Source of the DNA: Sphingomonas glaciei
GTDB lineage: Bacteria > Pseudomonadota > Alphaproteobacteria > Sphingomonadales > Sphingomonadaceae
Assembly (NCBI RefSeq): GCF_023380025.1
Contig: NZ_CP097253.1
Span: forward strand, 1,364,001-1,428,000
Direction of reading: 5' to 3'
Length of the DNA: 64,000 bases
Shown one piece after another: positions 19,136 to 27,313 of the stretch. The position numbers and the translations under genes are program-made. The notes under the pieces were generated by a model, which saw only the letters and a list, made by a program, of their open reading frames with translations, was not told where the DNA came from and did not search any database. How positions within the stretch are numbered: the first letter of the stretch is position 1; each line of letters starts with the position of its first letter.

Positions 19136-20770
19136 GTGCCCCATCATACGCCCCTGATCGCCACCATAGTTGCAGCTCTCGTAACCGCCTTCATCATGGG
19201 AGCGCTGGCGCAACGCCTACGCATCTCACCGATTGCAGGTTACCTGCTGGCTGGAGTCCTCGTTGGACCCTTTACACCGGGCTTCGTTGCCGATGCAGAC
19301 CTTGCTGCGGAGTTGGCCGAAATCGGCGTAATCCTCCTGATGTTCGGGGTAGGCTTACACTTTTCATTCCGAGACCTGCTGTCGGTCAGGAAAATCGCTG
19401 TTCCTGGAGCCGTGGCGCAAATTGCGGCCGCTACTGCCATGGGCATGGCCCTTGCCTGGTGGCTGGGCTGGAGCCCCCTTGCTGGCTTCGTGTTTGGTCT
19501 CGCACTTTCGGTAGCCAGCACCGTTGTTCTGCTACGTGCCTTGGAGAGCCGGAACCTGGTTCAGACTGAGCGGGGTCGAATTGCCGTCGGTTGGCTGATC
19601 GTCGAGGATCTCGCGATGGTTCTGGCACTGGTGCTTCTGCCGGGTCTTGCGGCAGCTACGCAATCTCAGGGCACAGCCAGCGACATCGCCTTCACGCTTG
19701 TCAGCACGCTGTTCAAGGTTGCCGGCTTTGTTGTTCTTATGCTGGTCGTCGGTCGCCGCGTCATTCCCTGGGCGCTGCACTGGGTCGTGCACACCGGTTC
19801 CCGCGAACTGTTCCGCTTGGCGGTTCTGGCTATCGCACTTGGAGTCGCAGGTGCAGCCGCATTCCTCTTCGGCGTGTCCTTCGCACTTGGCGCATTCTTC
19901 GCGGGCATGATCCTTGGCGAGACCCAGCTCAGTCGCCGGGCCGCTGAAGAGACCCTTCCGCTCCGTGACGCGTTCGCGGTGTTGTTCTTCGTGTCGGTGG
20001 GCATGCTCTTCGACCCGGCAGTCGTGGTCGAACAGCCCCTTCCGCTACTTGCAACCGTGGCAATCATCGTTTTCGGCAAGACCGTCGCTGCCTTCGCGCT
20101 GGTTCGGGCATTTGGCCACGACAACCGCACTGCACTGACTGTGGCCGCCAGCCTTGCGCAGATCGGCGAATTCTCGTTCATCCTCGCTGCCCTTGGGACA
20201 AGCCTAGCGATCCTCCCCGCAGAGGGCAGAGATCTAATCCTGGCCGGTGCGATCATCTCGATCCTGCTCCATCCCCTCGTATTCACGCTGGTGTCCGGCC
20301 AAGCGACCAGCAAAGCGCCCCCGACCGAGAAGCAACGGGTCACGATCGAAGAAGAGCGGGAAGAGGCTCGCGCTGACCATATCATCCTGGTCGGTTATGG
20401 ACGCGTCGGTAAGCTCGTTGCCGCCGGATTTCGAGAACGTCAGTGCGGCTTCGTGGTCATCGAGGATGAGCCCGACGTCGCGCGCGAAGCGGAAGCGGAC
20501 GGCCTCACGGTCATTCGCGGCAACGCCACGGCACGCGACGTCCTCGCCACTGCCGGCATTGATCAAGCACGATTGCTCTTCCTAGCCATTCCAGAAGGCT
20601 TCGAGGCCGGTGCCGTCGCTGAGCGAGCCAAGCGCCTCCAGCCTGAGTTGAAGATCATCGCGCGGGCGCATTCCGATGAAGAGGTTCTGTATCTTGAACG
20701 CTTCGGTGCCGATCAGGTCATCATGGGAGAGCGAGAAATCGCCCGCGTGATGCTGAAAGCGCTCACGTAA
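19136..20770 (+). CDS. KefB/YbaL-type monovalent cation:proton antiporter
   Basis: A 544-residue CPA2-family antiporter: about twelve membrane helices (residues 8-385) forming the Na_H_Exchanger domain, followed by a cytosolic TrkA-N (RCK) domain from about residue 405. The RCK Rossmann motif HIILVGYGRVGKLVAAGF is clear. Probable role is K+ or Na+ efflux in exchange for H+, controlled by nucleotide binding to the RCK domain; the layout is closest to YbaL/KefB. GTG at 19136 (PHHTPLIATIVAALV) is used because it starts the first helix; no strong ribosome-binding site is visible. Confidence 0.9.
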   Translation: MPHHTPLIATIVAALVTAFIMGALAQRLRISPIAGYLLAGVLVGPFTPGFVADADLAAELAEIGVILLMFGVGLHFSFRDLLSVRKIAVPGAVAQIAAATAMGMALAWWLGWSPLAGFVFGLALSVASTVVLLRALESRNLVQTERGRIAVGWLIVEDLAMVLALVLLPGLAAATQSQGTASDIAFTLVSTLFKVAGFVVLMLVVGRRVIPWALHWVVHTGSRELFRLAVLAIALGVAGAAAFLFGVSFALGAFFAGMILGETQLSRRAAEETLPLRDAFAVLFFVSVGMLFDPAVVVEQPLPLLATVAIIVFGKTVAAFALVRAFGHDNRTALTVAASLAQIGEFSFILAALGTSLAILPAEGRDLILAGAIISILLHPLVFTLVSGQATSKAPPTEKQRVTIEEEREEARADHIILVGYGRVGKLVAAGFRERQCGFVVIEDEPDVAREAEADGLTVIRGNATARDVLATAGIDQARLLFLAIPEGFEAGAVAERAKRLQPELKIIARAHSDEEVLYLERFGADQVIMGEREIARVMLKALT

Positions 20771-20877
20771 TCAGGACACCCAAGGAGGTTAACTTCCCAT
20801 GCGCCGAGGCAATCCTCAATGCATTGAAGGGATGACGCCATAGGGTTTTTGCGCCCGAACGATCATTGCAGCGGTAA

Positions 20878-21495
20878 CTAGGCACGTGCAGTCATTGCCA
20901 GCCGAACTAGATCGGAAAGCGTCTTTGCCTGCATCTTGAGCATGACGTTGGCGCGATAGACTTCAACGGTCCGGGCGCTGATGCCGAGGTCATAGGCGAT
21001 GACCTTGTTGGCCGCGCCGGCGACCAGCGCGTCCATGACTTCACGTTCTCGGCCCGATAGGGTGGCGATGCGGTCGAGTATGGCTTGGCGTTCGGCCTGT
21101 GCAACCTGCCCTTCGGCTTGCTGGGCAAGAGCTTTCCGGATGGCGGATAGAAGGAGTTCGTCGTCGAAAGGCTTCTCGATGAAGTCGCTGACGCCGACCT
21201 TCATCGCTTGAATAGCTAGCGGCACGTCGGCGTGGCCGGTGATCATCAGTACTGGGACAGTGGCGCCGCGCCGTTTCAGTTCCTCGGCGAGTTCCATCCC
21301 GCTGGTACCTGGCATGCGGACGTCGGTGACGAGGCAGGCGCCGACAAGCGGCGGCCAAGCACGGAGGAAGGCGTCGGCCGAAGCAAAGGAGCGAACCTTG
21401 ATGCCGGCACAATCGAGGAGGAATTCAAGCGAGTCTCGCGCACCTTGATCGTCGTCGACGACGTAGACGATGGCGTCAGCGTCCTCACTCGTCAT
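20878..21495 (-). CDS. fixJ: FixJ-family response regulator
   Basis: A 205-residue two-component regulator: receiver domain at residues 9-122 with the acidic pocket at VVDDD and phospho-acceptor Asp58 in TDVRMPG, then a LuxR-type helix-turn-helix ([19 protein letters not shown] and [13 protein letters not shown]). This is the FixJ architecture. ATG at 21495 overlaps the end of the kinase gene, so the pair is co-translated. Probably activates genes when its partner kinase senses low oxygen; the alternative oxidase cluster on the other side of the kinase is the obvious candidate target. Confidence 0.9.
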   Translation of the reverse strand: MTSEDADAIVYVVDDDQGARDSLEFLLDCAGIKVRSFASADAFLRAWPPLVGACLVTDVRMPGTSGMELAEELKRRGATVPVLMITGHADVPLAIQAMKVGVSDFIEKPFDDELLLSAIRKALAQQAEGQVAQAERQAILDRIATLSGREREVMDALVAGAANKVIAYDLGISARTVEVYRANVMLKMQAKTLSDLVRLAMTARA

Positions 21496-23032
21496 GATGC
21501 AAATCCTCTTCACGAACGCGCTGCAGGGTAAAACCAAACTCCGCGCCTCCGCCATCGCGCGGCAATGCCCAGATGCGCCCGCCATGCGCCTCTACGATGG
21601 TTCGCGATATCGACAGGCCGACACCCATGCCGGTTCTCTTGGTGGTGATGAAGGGCTGAAACAAGCGATCTGCGACTTCGGGGTCGATACCCGGACCGCT
21701 GTCGGACACCGTGACGCGTGCCACCTCCGCATCGGCGGGTTCGATTGCAATGATCAGGTCGCGCTCGGGTGCCGAACGTTCGGACATGGCATCGACAGCA
21801 TTGCGGACGAGATTGAGTACCACTTGCTGGATCTGCACCTTATCGGCGAGCACTAGGTCGACATCCGGCGCGAACGCATAGCGCACTTTGATGCCATGCT
21901 CCTTCGCGCCGACCAGCGCGAGGGCACTCGCCTCCTCGACCAGCTTGGGGAGGCTTTCGATGGTGCGCTCGGTCTCGCCTCGAGCAACGAAGTCGCGCAG
22001 GCGCCGGATGATGTCGCCGGCGCGGAGGGCCTCGCCGGCGGCCCGATCAACCGCATCGGCGACCCTAGCCTGCGGGACCTCGTCGCGGGCGAGGAGCATC
22101 CGGCTGCCCTTTAAGTAATTGGCGATGGCTGACAGCGGCTGGTTAAGCTCATGCGCGAGCGCGGAGGCCATCTCCCCGAGCGCCGTCAGCCGGGACACAT
22201 GGACCAGCTCGTTCTGCAGTTCCTGGAGCCTGGCCTCGGCCTGCTGGCGCTCGGTCAGGTCGCGGATGAAACCGGTGAAGAAGCGCTCGCCACCAGCTTT
22301 CATCTCCCCAACCGAAAGCTCGAGCGGGAAGGTCGATCCATCCTTGCGCTCGCCGACAACGACCCGTCCGATGCCGATGATGCGCTTTTCGCCCGTGTCA
22401 TAGTAGCGGGCGAGATAGCCGCCGTGTGCGGCACGGTGTGGTTCGGGCATCAGCAGGCTGACGTCCCGCCCTGTCACTTCGGCAGCGCTCCACCCAAACG
22501 TGCGCTCGGCAGCGGCGCTGAAGTCGCGGATTTGCCCCGCCTCGTCGATCACGACCATGGCGTCCGGCACTGTGTCAAGGATGGAGCGGAGGTGCGCCTC
22601 GCGCCGCGCTAGGCTCGCGGCGGCGGCTTCCGTTTCCCCCCGGGCTCGCTGAAACCACTCGCCCCCGGTCGCCACGGCCAGTCCAATGACGATGAAGGCA
22701 GCAGACGCGATCAGGGTGCCGCCGGAGATTGGACCTGTCAGCCAGTCGCACCACAGGCCCGCGAGCGCGCCGATGAGCGCTGCCAAGGCACCGGCCCTGA
22801 CCCCGGACAAGGCGCTCGCCACCACCACGCCGGGCACGAAGAAGATGAAGGTGGCCCGCTGCCCGAGCTCGTCGGCGAACAGCAGTCGGATTGCCACCGC
22901 GCCACCAATTGCCACCAACGCAATGACGAGCGCCACCGGCACTGACAGTCGCGGCAGGAACCGGCTGGCGAAGAGCGCCGAGCGCGCCTCCGGTAAAGCC
23001 CTTAGGGGCAGTCCCGTAGGGACATCATCCAA
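21485..23032 (-). CDS. fixL: FixL-type haem-PAS oxygen-sensing histidine kinase
   Basis: A 515-residue membrane kinase. Residues 28-123 form several helices of a DUF4118-like sensor region; residues 145-262 are a PAS domain; His294 in HELNQP is the phospho-acceptor, and the C-terminal ATPase domain has the N, G1 and G2 boxes ([26 protein letters not shown]). The PAS domain keeps the FixL haem residues: His203 ([10 protein letters not shown]), Arg209 and Arg223 match the 6- and 14-residue spacing of His200, Arg206 and Arg220 in Bradyrhizobium FixL. The TTG start at 23032 has GGGAG nine bases upstream. It is divergent from the alternative oxidase gene. Confidence 0.92.
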   Translation of the reverse strand: MDDVPTGLPLRALPEARSALFASRFLPRLSVPVALVIALVAIGGAVAIRLLFADELGQRATFIFFVPGVVVASALSGVRAGALAALIGALAGLWCDWLTGPISGGTLIASAAFIVIGLAVATGGEWFQRARGETEAAAASLARREAHLRSILDTVPDAMVVIDEAGQIRDFSAAAERTFGWSAAEVTGRDVSLLMPEPHRAAHGGYLARYYDTGEKRIIGIGRVVVGERKDGSTFPLELSVGEMKAGGERFFTGFIRDLTERQQAEARLQELQNELVHVSRLTALGEMASALAHELNQPLSAIANYLKGSRMLLARDEVPQARVADAVDRAAGEALRAGDIIRRLRDFVARGETERTIESLPKLVEEASALALVGAKEHGIKVRYAFAPDVDLVLADKVQIQQVVLNLVRNAVDAMSERSAPERDLIIAIEPADAEVARVTVSDSGPGIDPEVADRLFQPFITTKRTGMGVGLSISRTIVEAHGGRIWALPRDGGGAEFGFTLQRVREEDLHHDE

Positions 23033-23114
23033 ATCGCGTCGCTCCCATCAGGCGCCTAGTGCCCACCTATCGGCGGCACGACAGACCATAAAGCCGCGAG
23101 TTGGAGAAGTTTCC
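23033..23114. promoter_or_regulatory. Divergent fixL / alternative oxidase intergenic region
   Basis: An 82-base shared upstream region for the kinase operon and the oxidase operon, so it must hold both promoters. By eye there is no TTGAT-N4-ATCAA (FixK/Fnr-type) box. A TTGGAGAAG ribosome-binding site precedes the oxidase ATG. Confidence 0.5.
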
Positions 23115-23804
23115 ATGACTGCACCGTTCATCGACCTCAGTGTCCACCATCAACCTAAGGGCGTGTCGGACCGGATTGCATACGGCTTCACGAAAGTGCT
23201 CCGCTGGACCGCCGACACCTTTTTCGCCGAGCGGTACGGCCACCGTGCAGTCGTTCTAGAAACGGTTGCGGCGGTTCCGGGAATGGTCGGCGCGACCATC
23301 AACCATCTCGCCTGCCTGCGCCGCATGTGCGACGATAAGGGCTGGATCAAGACGCTCATGGACGAAGCCGAAAATGAGCGCATGCACTTGATGACCTTTA
23401 TCGAGATTTCCAAGCCCACGGTTTTCGAGCGGGCGGTGATCATCGGGGTGCAGTGGGTCTTCTACCTGTTCTTCTTCGCGCTCTACCTCGTCAGCTCCAA
23501 GACCGCGCACCGGGTGGTCGGTTACTTCGAGGAGGAAGCGGTGATTAGCTACACCCACTATCTCGCCGAAATCGACGAAGGCCGCAGCGAGAACGTGCCG
23601 GCACCCGAGATTGCCAAGCGCTACTGGAGCCTGCCGGATACGGCGACCCTGCGCGACGTGGTCCTGGTAGTCCGGGCCGACGAAGCCCACCACCGCGACG
23701 TCAACCATGGCTTCGCCAACGAGATCGCTGGCCTGCCGGTGGGGAAGATCGCCGAATGCCCGCCGCACGCCGAGCTACAGCCGAACTGGAAGCAGGCGGC
23801 CTGA
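23115..23804 (+). CDS. Alternative (cyanide-insensitive) ubiquinol oxidase
   Basis: A 229-residue di-iron membrane-associated quinol oxidase (AOX) that passes electrons from ubiquinol to oxygen without pumping protons. All iron-ligand motifs are present: LET (Glu49), NERMHL (Glu88, His91), FEEEA (Glu139/140) and [12 protein letters not shown] (Glu190, His192/193). The membrane-binding helices are about residues 45-70 and 105-128. ATG 23115 follows GGAGAAG; the upstream extension of the frame is antisense to fixL. It is divergent from fixLJ and followed by haemoglobin-type genes, pointing to use under low oxygen or respiratory inhibition such as by NO. Length fits bacterial AOX. Confidence 0.95.
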   Translation: MTAPFIDLSVHHQPKGVSDRIAYGFTKVLRWTADTFFAERYGHRAVVLETVAAVPGMVGATINHLACLRRMCDDKGWIKTLMDEAENERMHLMTFIEISKPTVFERAVIIGVQWVFYLFFFALYLVSSKTAHRVVGYFEEEAVISYTHYLAEIDEGRSENVPAPEIAKRYWSLPDTATLRDVVLVVRADEAHHRDVNHGFANEIAGLPVGKIAECPPHAELQPNWKQAA

Positions 23805-23830
23805 TACAACGACCAACGGGAGGACAGGGC

Positions 23831-24190
23831 ATGCTGCAGACGCCAGAGATCCATCTCTTCGTCGCCGATGCGGCAGTCCTGTCCTCGCTCGAATTCGCTC
23901 TTGCCGTTCAGGGCTTCCGAGCCCTGGACGGCTCCTTGCCCGATGACGACCTCTCCACCGCGGCGGCGATCGTCATTGATGCGGCAACGGTACCGACCGC
24001 GCTTCAGCTTCTGCAAAGACTGCGCTGCCAAGGCTGCTTTACCCCCGCCTTGTTTCTTGTCACCAATCCGACAAGGCGAGACCGGAAGCAGGCGCAGGCA
24101 AAAGGCGTCGTCATTGTCGAAAAACCCCTTCTTGGTGATGATGTAAGCCGGGAGCTCCACCATCTCCTCAAGCTCGAAAAGGCCGCCTGA
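23831..24190 (+). CDS. Degenerate receiver-domain-like protein
   Basis: A 119-residue protein with the size and secondary-structure pattern of a CheY/FixJ receiver domain (EIHLFVADAAVLSSLEFALA, AAIVIDAAT, ALFLVT, GVVIVEKPLLGDDV). The conserved lysine-proline (EKP) is retained, but the double-acidic pocket is reduced and the phospho-acceptor region reads VIDAAT, so phosphorylation is uncertain. ATG 23831 has GGGAGGACAGG upstream. It lies 26 bases after the oxidase gene and touches the haemoglobin gene, so it likely belongs to the same transcript. It may act as a dead receiver decoy or a FixL partner. Confidence 0.7.
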   Translation: MLQTPEIHLFVADAAVLSSLEFALAVQGFRALDGSLPDDDLSTAAAIVIDAATVPTALQLLQRLRCQGCFTPALFLVTNPTRRDRKQAQAKGVVIVEKPLLGDDVSRELHHLLKLEKAA

Positions 24191-24191
24191 C

Positions 24192-24575
24192 ATGACCGAT
24201 CACGTCGTCACTGAGCAGGACATCGCCCGCCTTGTCCCGGAGTTCTACGCGCGGGTCCGAAGAGATGCCCTGCTCGGCCCCATCTTCGATGGCGCCATCG
24301 ACGACTGGCCGCACCATCTCGCCAAATTGCAGGACTTCTGGTCGTCGGTGATGCTGACCAGTGGCCGCTACAAAGGTCAGCCCATGGTCGCCCATGTCCG
24401 GCACGAGCAGCAGATGAGCAAGGAAGCCTTTGCGCGCTGGCTGACGATCTGGGCCGAGACCAGCCGCGAGCTACTGTCCGAAGAGGTCGCCGCCGCTTTT
24501 CAGGACCGCGCCGCGCGGATCGCGGAAAGCCTGCAACTCGGCATCCAGTTCTATCGCGATCGGAGGGCGGCATGA
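24192..24575 (+). CDS. Group III truncated haemoglobin
   Basis: A 127-residue globin of the TrHb3 class, which binds oxygen or NO through haem. It shows the group III pattern: FYARVRRDALLGPIFDGAI at residues 18-36, WPHHLAKLQDFWSSVMLTSGRY, and the proximal histidine in HVRHEQQMSKEAFARWL near residue 69, followed by LTIWAET. It starts 2 bases after the receiver-like gene stop region and overlaps the next gene by 4 bases. Next to AOX, a role in NO detoxification or oxygen delivery under microaerobic conditions is likely; this is inference. Confidence 0.9.
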   Translation: MTDHVVTEQDIARLVPEFYARVRRDALLGPIFDGAIDDWPHHLAKLQDFWSSVMLTSGRYKGQPMVAHVRHEQQMSKEAFARWLTIWAETSRELLSEEVAAAFQDRAARIAESLQLGIQFYRDRRAA

Positions 24576-24856
24576 ACGCGCTCCCGAGCGGGCTCGAAGC
24601 GTACAAACGCACTCCGCTCTTCACAGAAGAAACGGTGCCAGCGGGCCTGCTGAAGGATCATTCCACTAAAGACGGGACGTGGGGGCTGATCCACGTCGAG
24701 GAAGGATGCCTACGTTACGTCGTTACGGACCCAGCCCGTCCCCCGTCGACCGTGGACCTCGAGCCCGAAGGACCAGCAGGCGTGGTCGAGCCTACCATCG
24801 TCCACCGTGTCGAGCCTCTCGGTCCCGTGAGATTCTGGGTCGAGTTCTGGCGGTGA
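24572..24856 (+). CDS. DUF1971 family protein
   Basis: A 94-residue cupin-like protein of the DUF1971 (YeaR/TehB-N-type) family, with VPAGLLKDHSTKDGTWGLI at about residues 22-40 and the C-terminal VEPTIVHRVEPLGPVRFWVE. Relatives are often nitrate/NO-induced and found beside haemoglobins or NnrS. The 4-base overlap with the truncated haemoglobin gene indicates a shared transcript. No activity is established for the family. Confidence 0.82.
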   Translation: MNALPSGLEAYKRTPLFTEETVPAGLLKDHSTKDGTWGLIHVEEGCLRYVVTDPARPPSTVDLEPEGPAGVVEPTIVHRVEPLGPVRFWVEFWR

Positions 24857-25069
24857 CTAGCTCCGTGACTGCAAGATCTTAGCTGAGCGCAGAAACGCTG
24901 CAATCATTGAGCTTTGGCGCAATTACACGCTTGAGCTTCGCCCAGCTTGGTGCCCCTCGTGCGGCGAGCCGAACTGCACAGCTCAGGACTTCGCTGGACT
25001 CACCTGATATTAAAGCAGATTATTGTCCTAACGGCAGAGTCGCCACCATTCTTGCTTGGGGAAGCGAAG
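24857..25069. other. Intergenic region after the haemoglobin cluster
   Basis: 213 bases, lower in GC than the flanks, with no convincing gene or repeat. Probably holds the transcript end and the promoter of the following small gene. Confidence 0.3.
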
Positions 25070-25246
25070 ATGGAAGACCTCGAATACCTGCGTACGCGCC
25101 TGCGCGAAGAGAGCGAAGCAGCAAGACACTCCACGCAGGCTCGCGTGCGGCTTCGGCATCTCGAGCTTGCTGCTGCTTACGAGTTCCGCATCTCATCGAT
25201 CATCCGCATGTCGAGCCCGCACATGCCGGTGCTCCATGCGATCTAG
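25070..25246 (+). CDS. Small charged helical protein, unknown function
   Basis: A 58-residue protein starting MEDLEYLRTRLREESEAARH and continuing as one arginine-rich amphipathic helix, then a short hydrophobic end. ATG 25070 follows GGGGAAGCGAAG. Similar short helical proteins of unknown role are common in sphingomonads. It is followed 11 bases later by another small gene on the same strand. Confidence 0.5.
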   Translation: MEDLEYLRTRLREESEAARHSTQARVRLRHLELAAAYEFRISSIIRMSSPHMPVLHAI

Positions 25247-25257
25247 GCGTGTTTAGG

Positions 25258-25458
25258 ATGAAGGGTGAGACTGCGGAGCAAGTCGCCGAGCGGATCCGGT
25301 CCATCGCTTCCTCGATGAGCGAGAAGGGCGATGCCGCCGAGATCGTGCGCTATGCCGATTGGCTCGTAGGGCGACGGCCTGGTGGTTCGAGCAGCGAGCC
25401 GCCCGCCTTCGGGTCATGGCCAGCCAACTCTGCGAAAGCGCCTACCGACGAGCCCTAA
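25258..25458 (+). CDS. Small protein with ADWL-type helical motif
   Basis: A 66-residue protein; residues 4-38 (EQVAERIRSIASSM then AAEIVRYADWLVG) share a pattern with the minus-strand protein at 52521-52775 (EIADRMRAVAAGL then AKAIRLYADWLEA). ATG 25258 follows a weak TTTAGG. The C-terminal third is Pro/Ser-rich and looks disordered. Function unknown. Confidence 0.5.
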   Translation: MKGETAEQVAERIRSIASSMSEKGDAAEIVRYADWLVGRRPGGSSSEPPAFGSWPANSAKAPTDEP

Positions 25459-25471
25459 CCCTGGTCACCGA

Positions 25472-26263
25472 TCAGGTTGCCGCCGATCCATTCCAGTGTC
25501 GCCAATTCCTGCGTGCAGCTAGTCGCACGATCGTCGCCACGGTCACGAGACCGCCAGAAATAATGGTAGCAAGACGGATGAGGTCCTGCTCATCGCCTGC
25601 AGCCGCGTGAATGCCTGCGAGGGCCCACAGGAAGACAGCCGCATACCAAGGGTTGCCTCGACCCGGCCACAGCGTTGCAGCGGCAATCAGCCCGCCGACG
25701 ATCACGACAGCCGCTGCAGCCAACCCCGCGTCGTCCAGGGTGAGGCCATGATATTTCAGGCTGGCGCTTACGTTCACGATCGTGGCTGCGGTCAGCCATG
25801 CCGCAAGAGCGCTGAGCGGGAGCGCGACGAGATACTTCTCGCCGACGGAAAGTGAGCCTGGATCGACAAGAGCCCTGAACACCGAGAGCAGGCAAAGAAG
25901 CGTGAATATGATGATTAGCGAGGAGAGCACGTCCAGTCCCGACAATTGCGCGTACAATGCCCACATGGCGTTGCCGAAAAACGCTCCAGCACTTGCCCAG
26001 CCGATCCGCGCAAGAAGCATGTTCTGCTTCTGCGAGGGCAGGATTTGGTAGATTGCGTAAGCGAAGCTGCCCGCGAAGAGCGGTCCCCAGATGGAGAACG
26101 CCCAACCGGCGGGCGTGATGAGCGTCCGGACGCGGTCGGACTGTTCACCGATCGGATCACCGACACCAATCACCGGCAGGGAGGAGAAGGCAACCTGAAG
26201 GATCGCACCAAGCAGGATCGCGCCACGCTGAAGAAGGCTACGGTAGATGTTTCCCCCTTTCAC
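25472..26263 (-). CDS. TspO/MBR-related tryptophan-rich membrane protein
   Basis: A 263-residue integral membrane protein with seven or so helices. The segment TPAGWAFSIWGPLFAGSFAY matches the tryptophan-rich loop/helix of the TspO/MBR family, and further Trp residues occur at helix ends, but the protein is longer than classical 160-residue TspO. The start is taken as the GTG at 26263, which overlaps the mreB-like stop (GTGA), implying translational coupling; the frame is open much further upstream inside mreB. TspO proteins bind porphyrins and respond to oxidative stress. A role here is inferred only. Confidence 0.7.
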   Translation of the reverse strand: MKGGNIYRSLLQRGAILLGAILQVAFSSLPVIGVGDPIGEQSDRVRTLITPAGWAFSIWGPLFAGSFAYAIYQILPSQKQNMLLARIGWASAGAFFGNAMWALYAQLSGLDVLSSLIIIFTLLCLLSVFRALVDPGSLSVGEKYLVALPLSALAAWLTAATIVNVSASLKYHGLTLDDAGLAAAAVVIVGGLIAAATLWPGRGNPWYAAVFLWALAGIHAAAGDEQDLIRLATIISGGLVTVATIVRLAARRNWRHWNGSAAT

Positions 26264-27255
26264 TGCAGTAGCAGTTTCTGTAATCCGCTCGCCACGCAAT
26301 GGCGCGGTTGCTGGGCGATGCGCGTCATGACCTGGGCCTCTTCGGCGATGTGCCTGGACAGCAGCGCGGCAAGCGCCCCGCCGCCCGTAAGTGTGATACC
26401 GTCTTCCAGGATGTCTTCCGACAATTCTGGCGGGGTCTCGCTGAGAGCCTGCCGAACCGCGCGCCCGATCTGCTCGACCAGCTTGATCCAGACCGGCCGG
26501 CACTCTTCAGCGGAAAGCGTCAGGGTCTGCGGAAGGCCCGTGGAGGTGTCGAGGCCGCGCACGGAAACGACTGCATCCGTTTCACCAGCCCCGAAGAGCT
26601 CGGAAAGCCGCAGCTTGAACTTCTCGGCTTCACGCTCGCCGATCTGGAAGCGATGATGAAAGGCCAGATGATCGAGCAAAGCCTGGTCGAGCGCATCTCC
26701 ACCGCCGCGCACCGATTTGCTGAGGCAGATCGATCCTAAGGAGATAACGGCGACTTCGGTCGTGCCGGCACCGCAGTCCACCACCATGCGGCCTCTCGCC
26801 TGATCGACGTCGAGCCCGGCCCCGATCGCCGCCAGCAGTGGCTCCGGAACCAGCTTTGGCGCACCGAAGCCTGCATCGACCGCCGCAGTCTCAAGCGCTC
26901 GCTGCTCGCTTTGCGTCGCGTCCGCCGGCACCCCGATGATGGGCTGAACAAGGTTCAGCCCACGGCGCTTGCCGATTGAACGCCGCGCGAAGTGCAGCAG
27001 CTCACGCGTCGCCCGCATGTCGCTCAGCACGCCGTTGCGAAGCGGGCGGACGATCTTCAGCGGCTTGGAAATGCGGCCGACGTATCGGCTGGCTTCGTAA
27101 CCGGCGGCGATCAAACGCGGCGCAGCATCGAAGCCCTGGAAGCAGCACACGGTTGGTTGATCGAAGACGATCCCGTTACCTGCTGCGACCACGATCGTGT
27201 TGGCCGTTCCAAGATCGATGCCGATCGGCGAGGTGGAGCGTGCGTTGAAGAACAT
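26260..27255 (-). CDS. mreB: MreB-family actin-like protein (probable paralogue)
   Basis: A 331-residue MreB/actin-family ATPase. The phosphate-1 motif GIDLGTANT is at residues 12-20, the phosphate-2 motif VVDCGAGTTEVAV near residue 158, and the adenosine motif ITLTGGGALAALL near residue 293. Canonical MreB is about 345 residues and is followed by mreC/mreD; here no mreC, mreD, pbp2 or rodA is present, and the gene is coupled to a TspO-like gene. The sequence also differs from canonical MreB in several spots (VVAAGNGIVFDQPTVCCFQG). It is probably an accessory MreB rather than the main cell-shape gene. Confidence 0.85.
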   Translation of the reverse strand: MFFNARSTSPIGIDLGTANTIVVAAGNGIVFDQPTVCCFQGFDAAPRLIAAGYEASRYVGRISKPLKIVRPLRNGVLSDMRATRELLHFARRSIGKRRGLNLVQPIIGVPADATQSEQRALETAAVDAGFGAPKLVPEPLLAAIGAGLDVDQARGRMVVDCGAGTTEVAVISLGSICLSKSVRGGGDALDQALLDHLAFHHRFQIGEREAEKFKLRLSELFGAGETDAVVSVRGLDTSTGLPQTLTLSAEECRPVWIKLVEQIGRAVRQALSETPPELSEDILEDGITLTGGGALAALLSRHIAEEAQVMTRIAQQPRHCVASGLQKLLLQ

Positions 27256-27313
27256 GGCTTAGGCGTAGCACATGGTACCTGCGCACCAAGGATAACATTT
27301 CCTAGCAGCGGCT

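Noticed and set aside
22686..23114. Upstream extension of the alternative oxidase frame
   Set aside because: Antisense to fixL, with no family match; the ATG at 23115 has a good ribosome-binding site.
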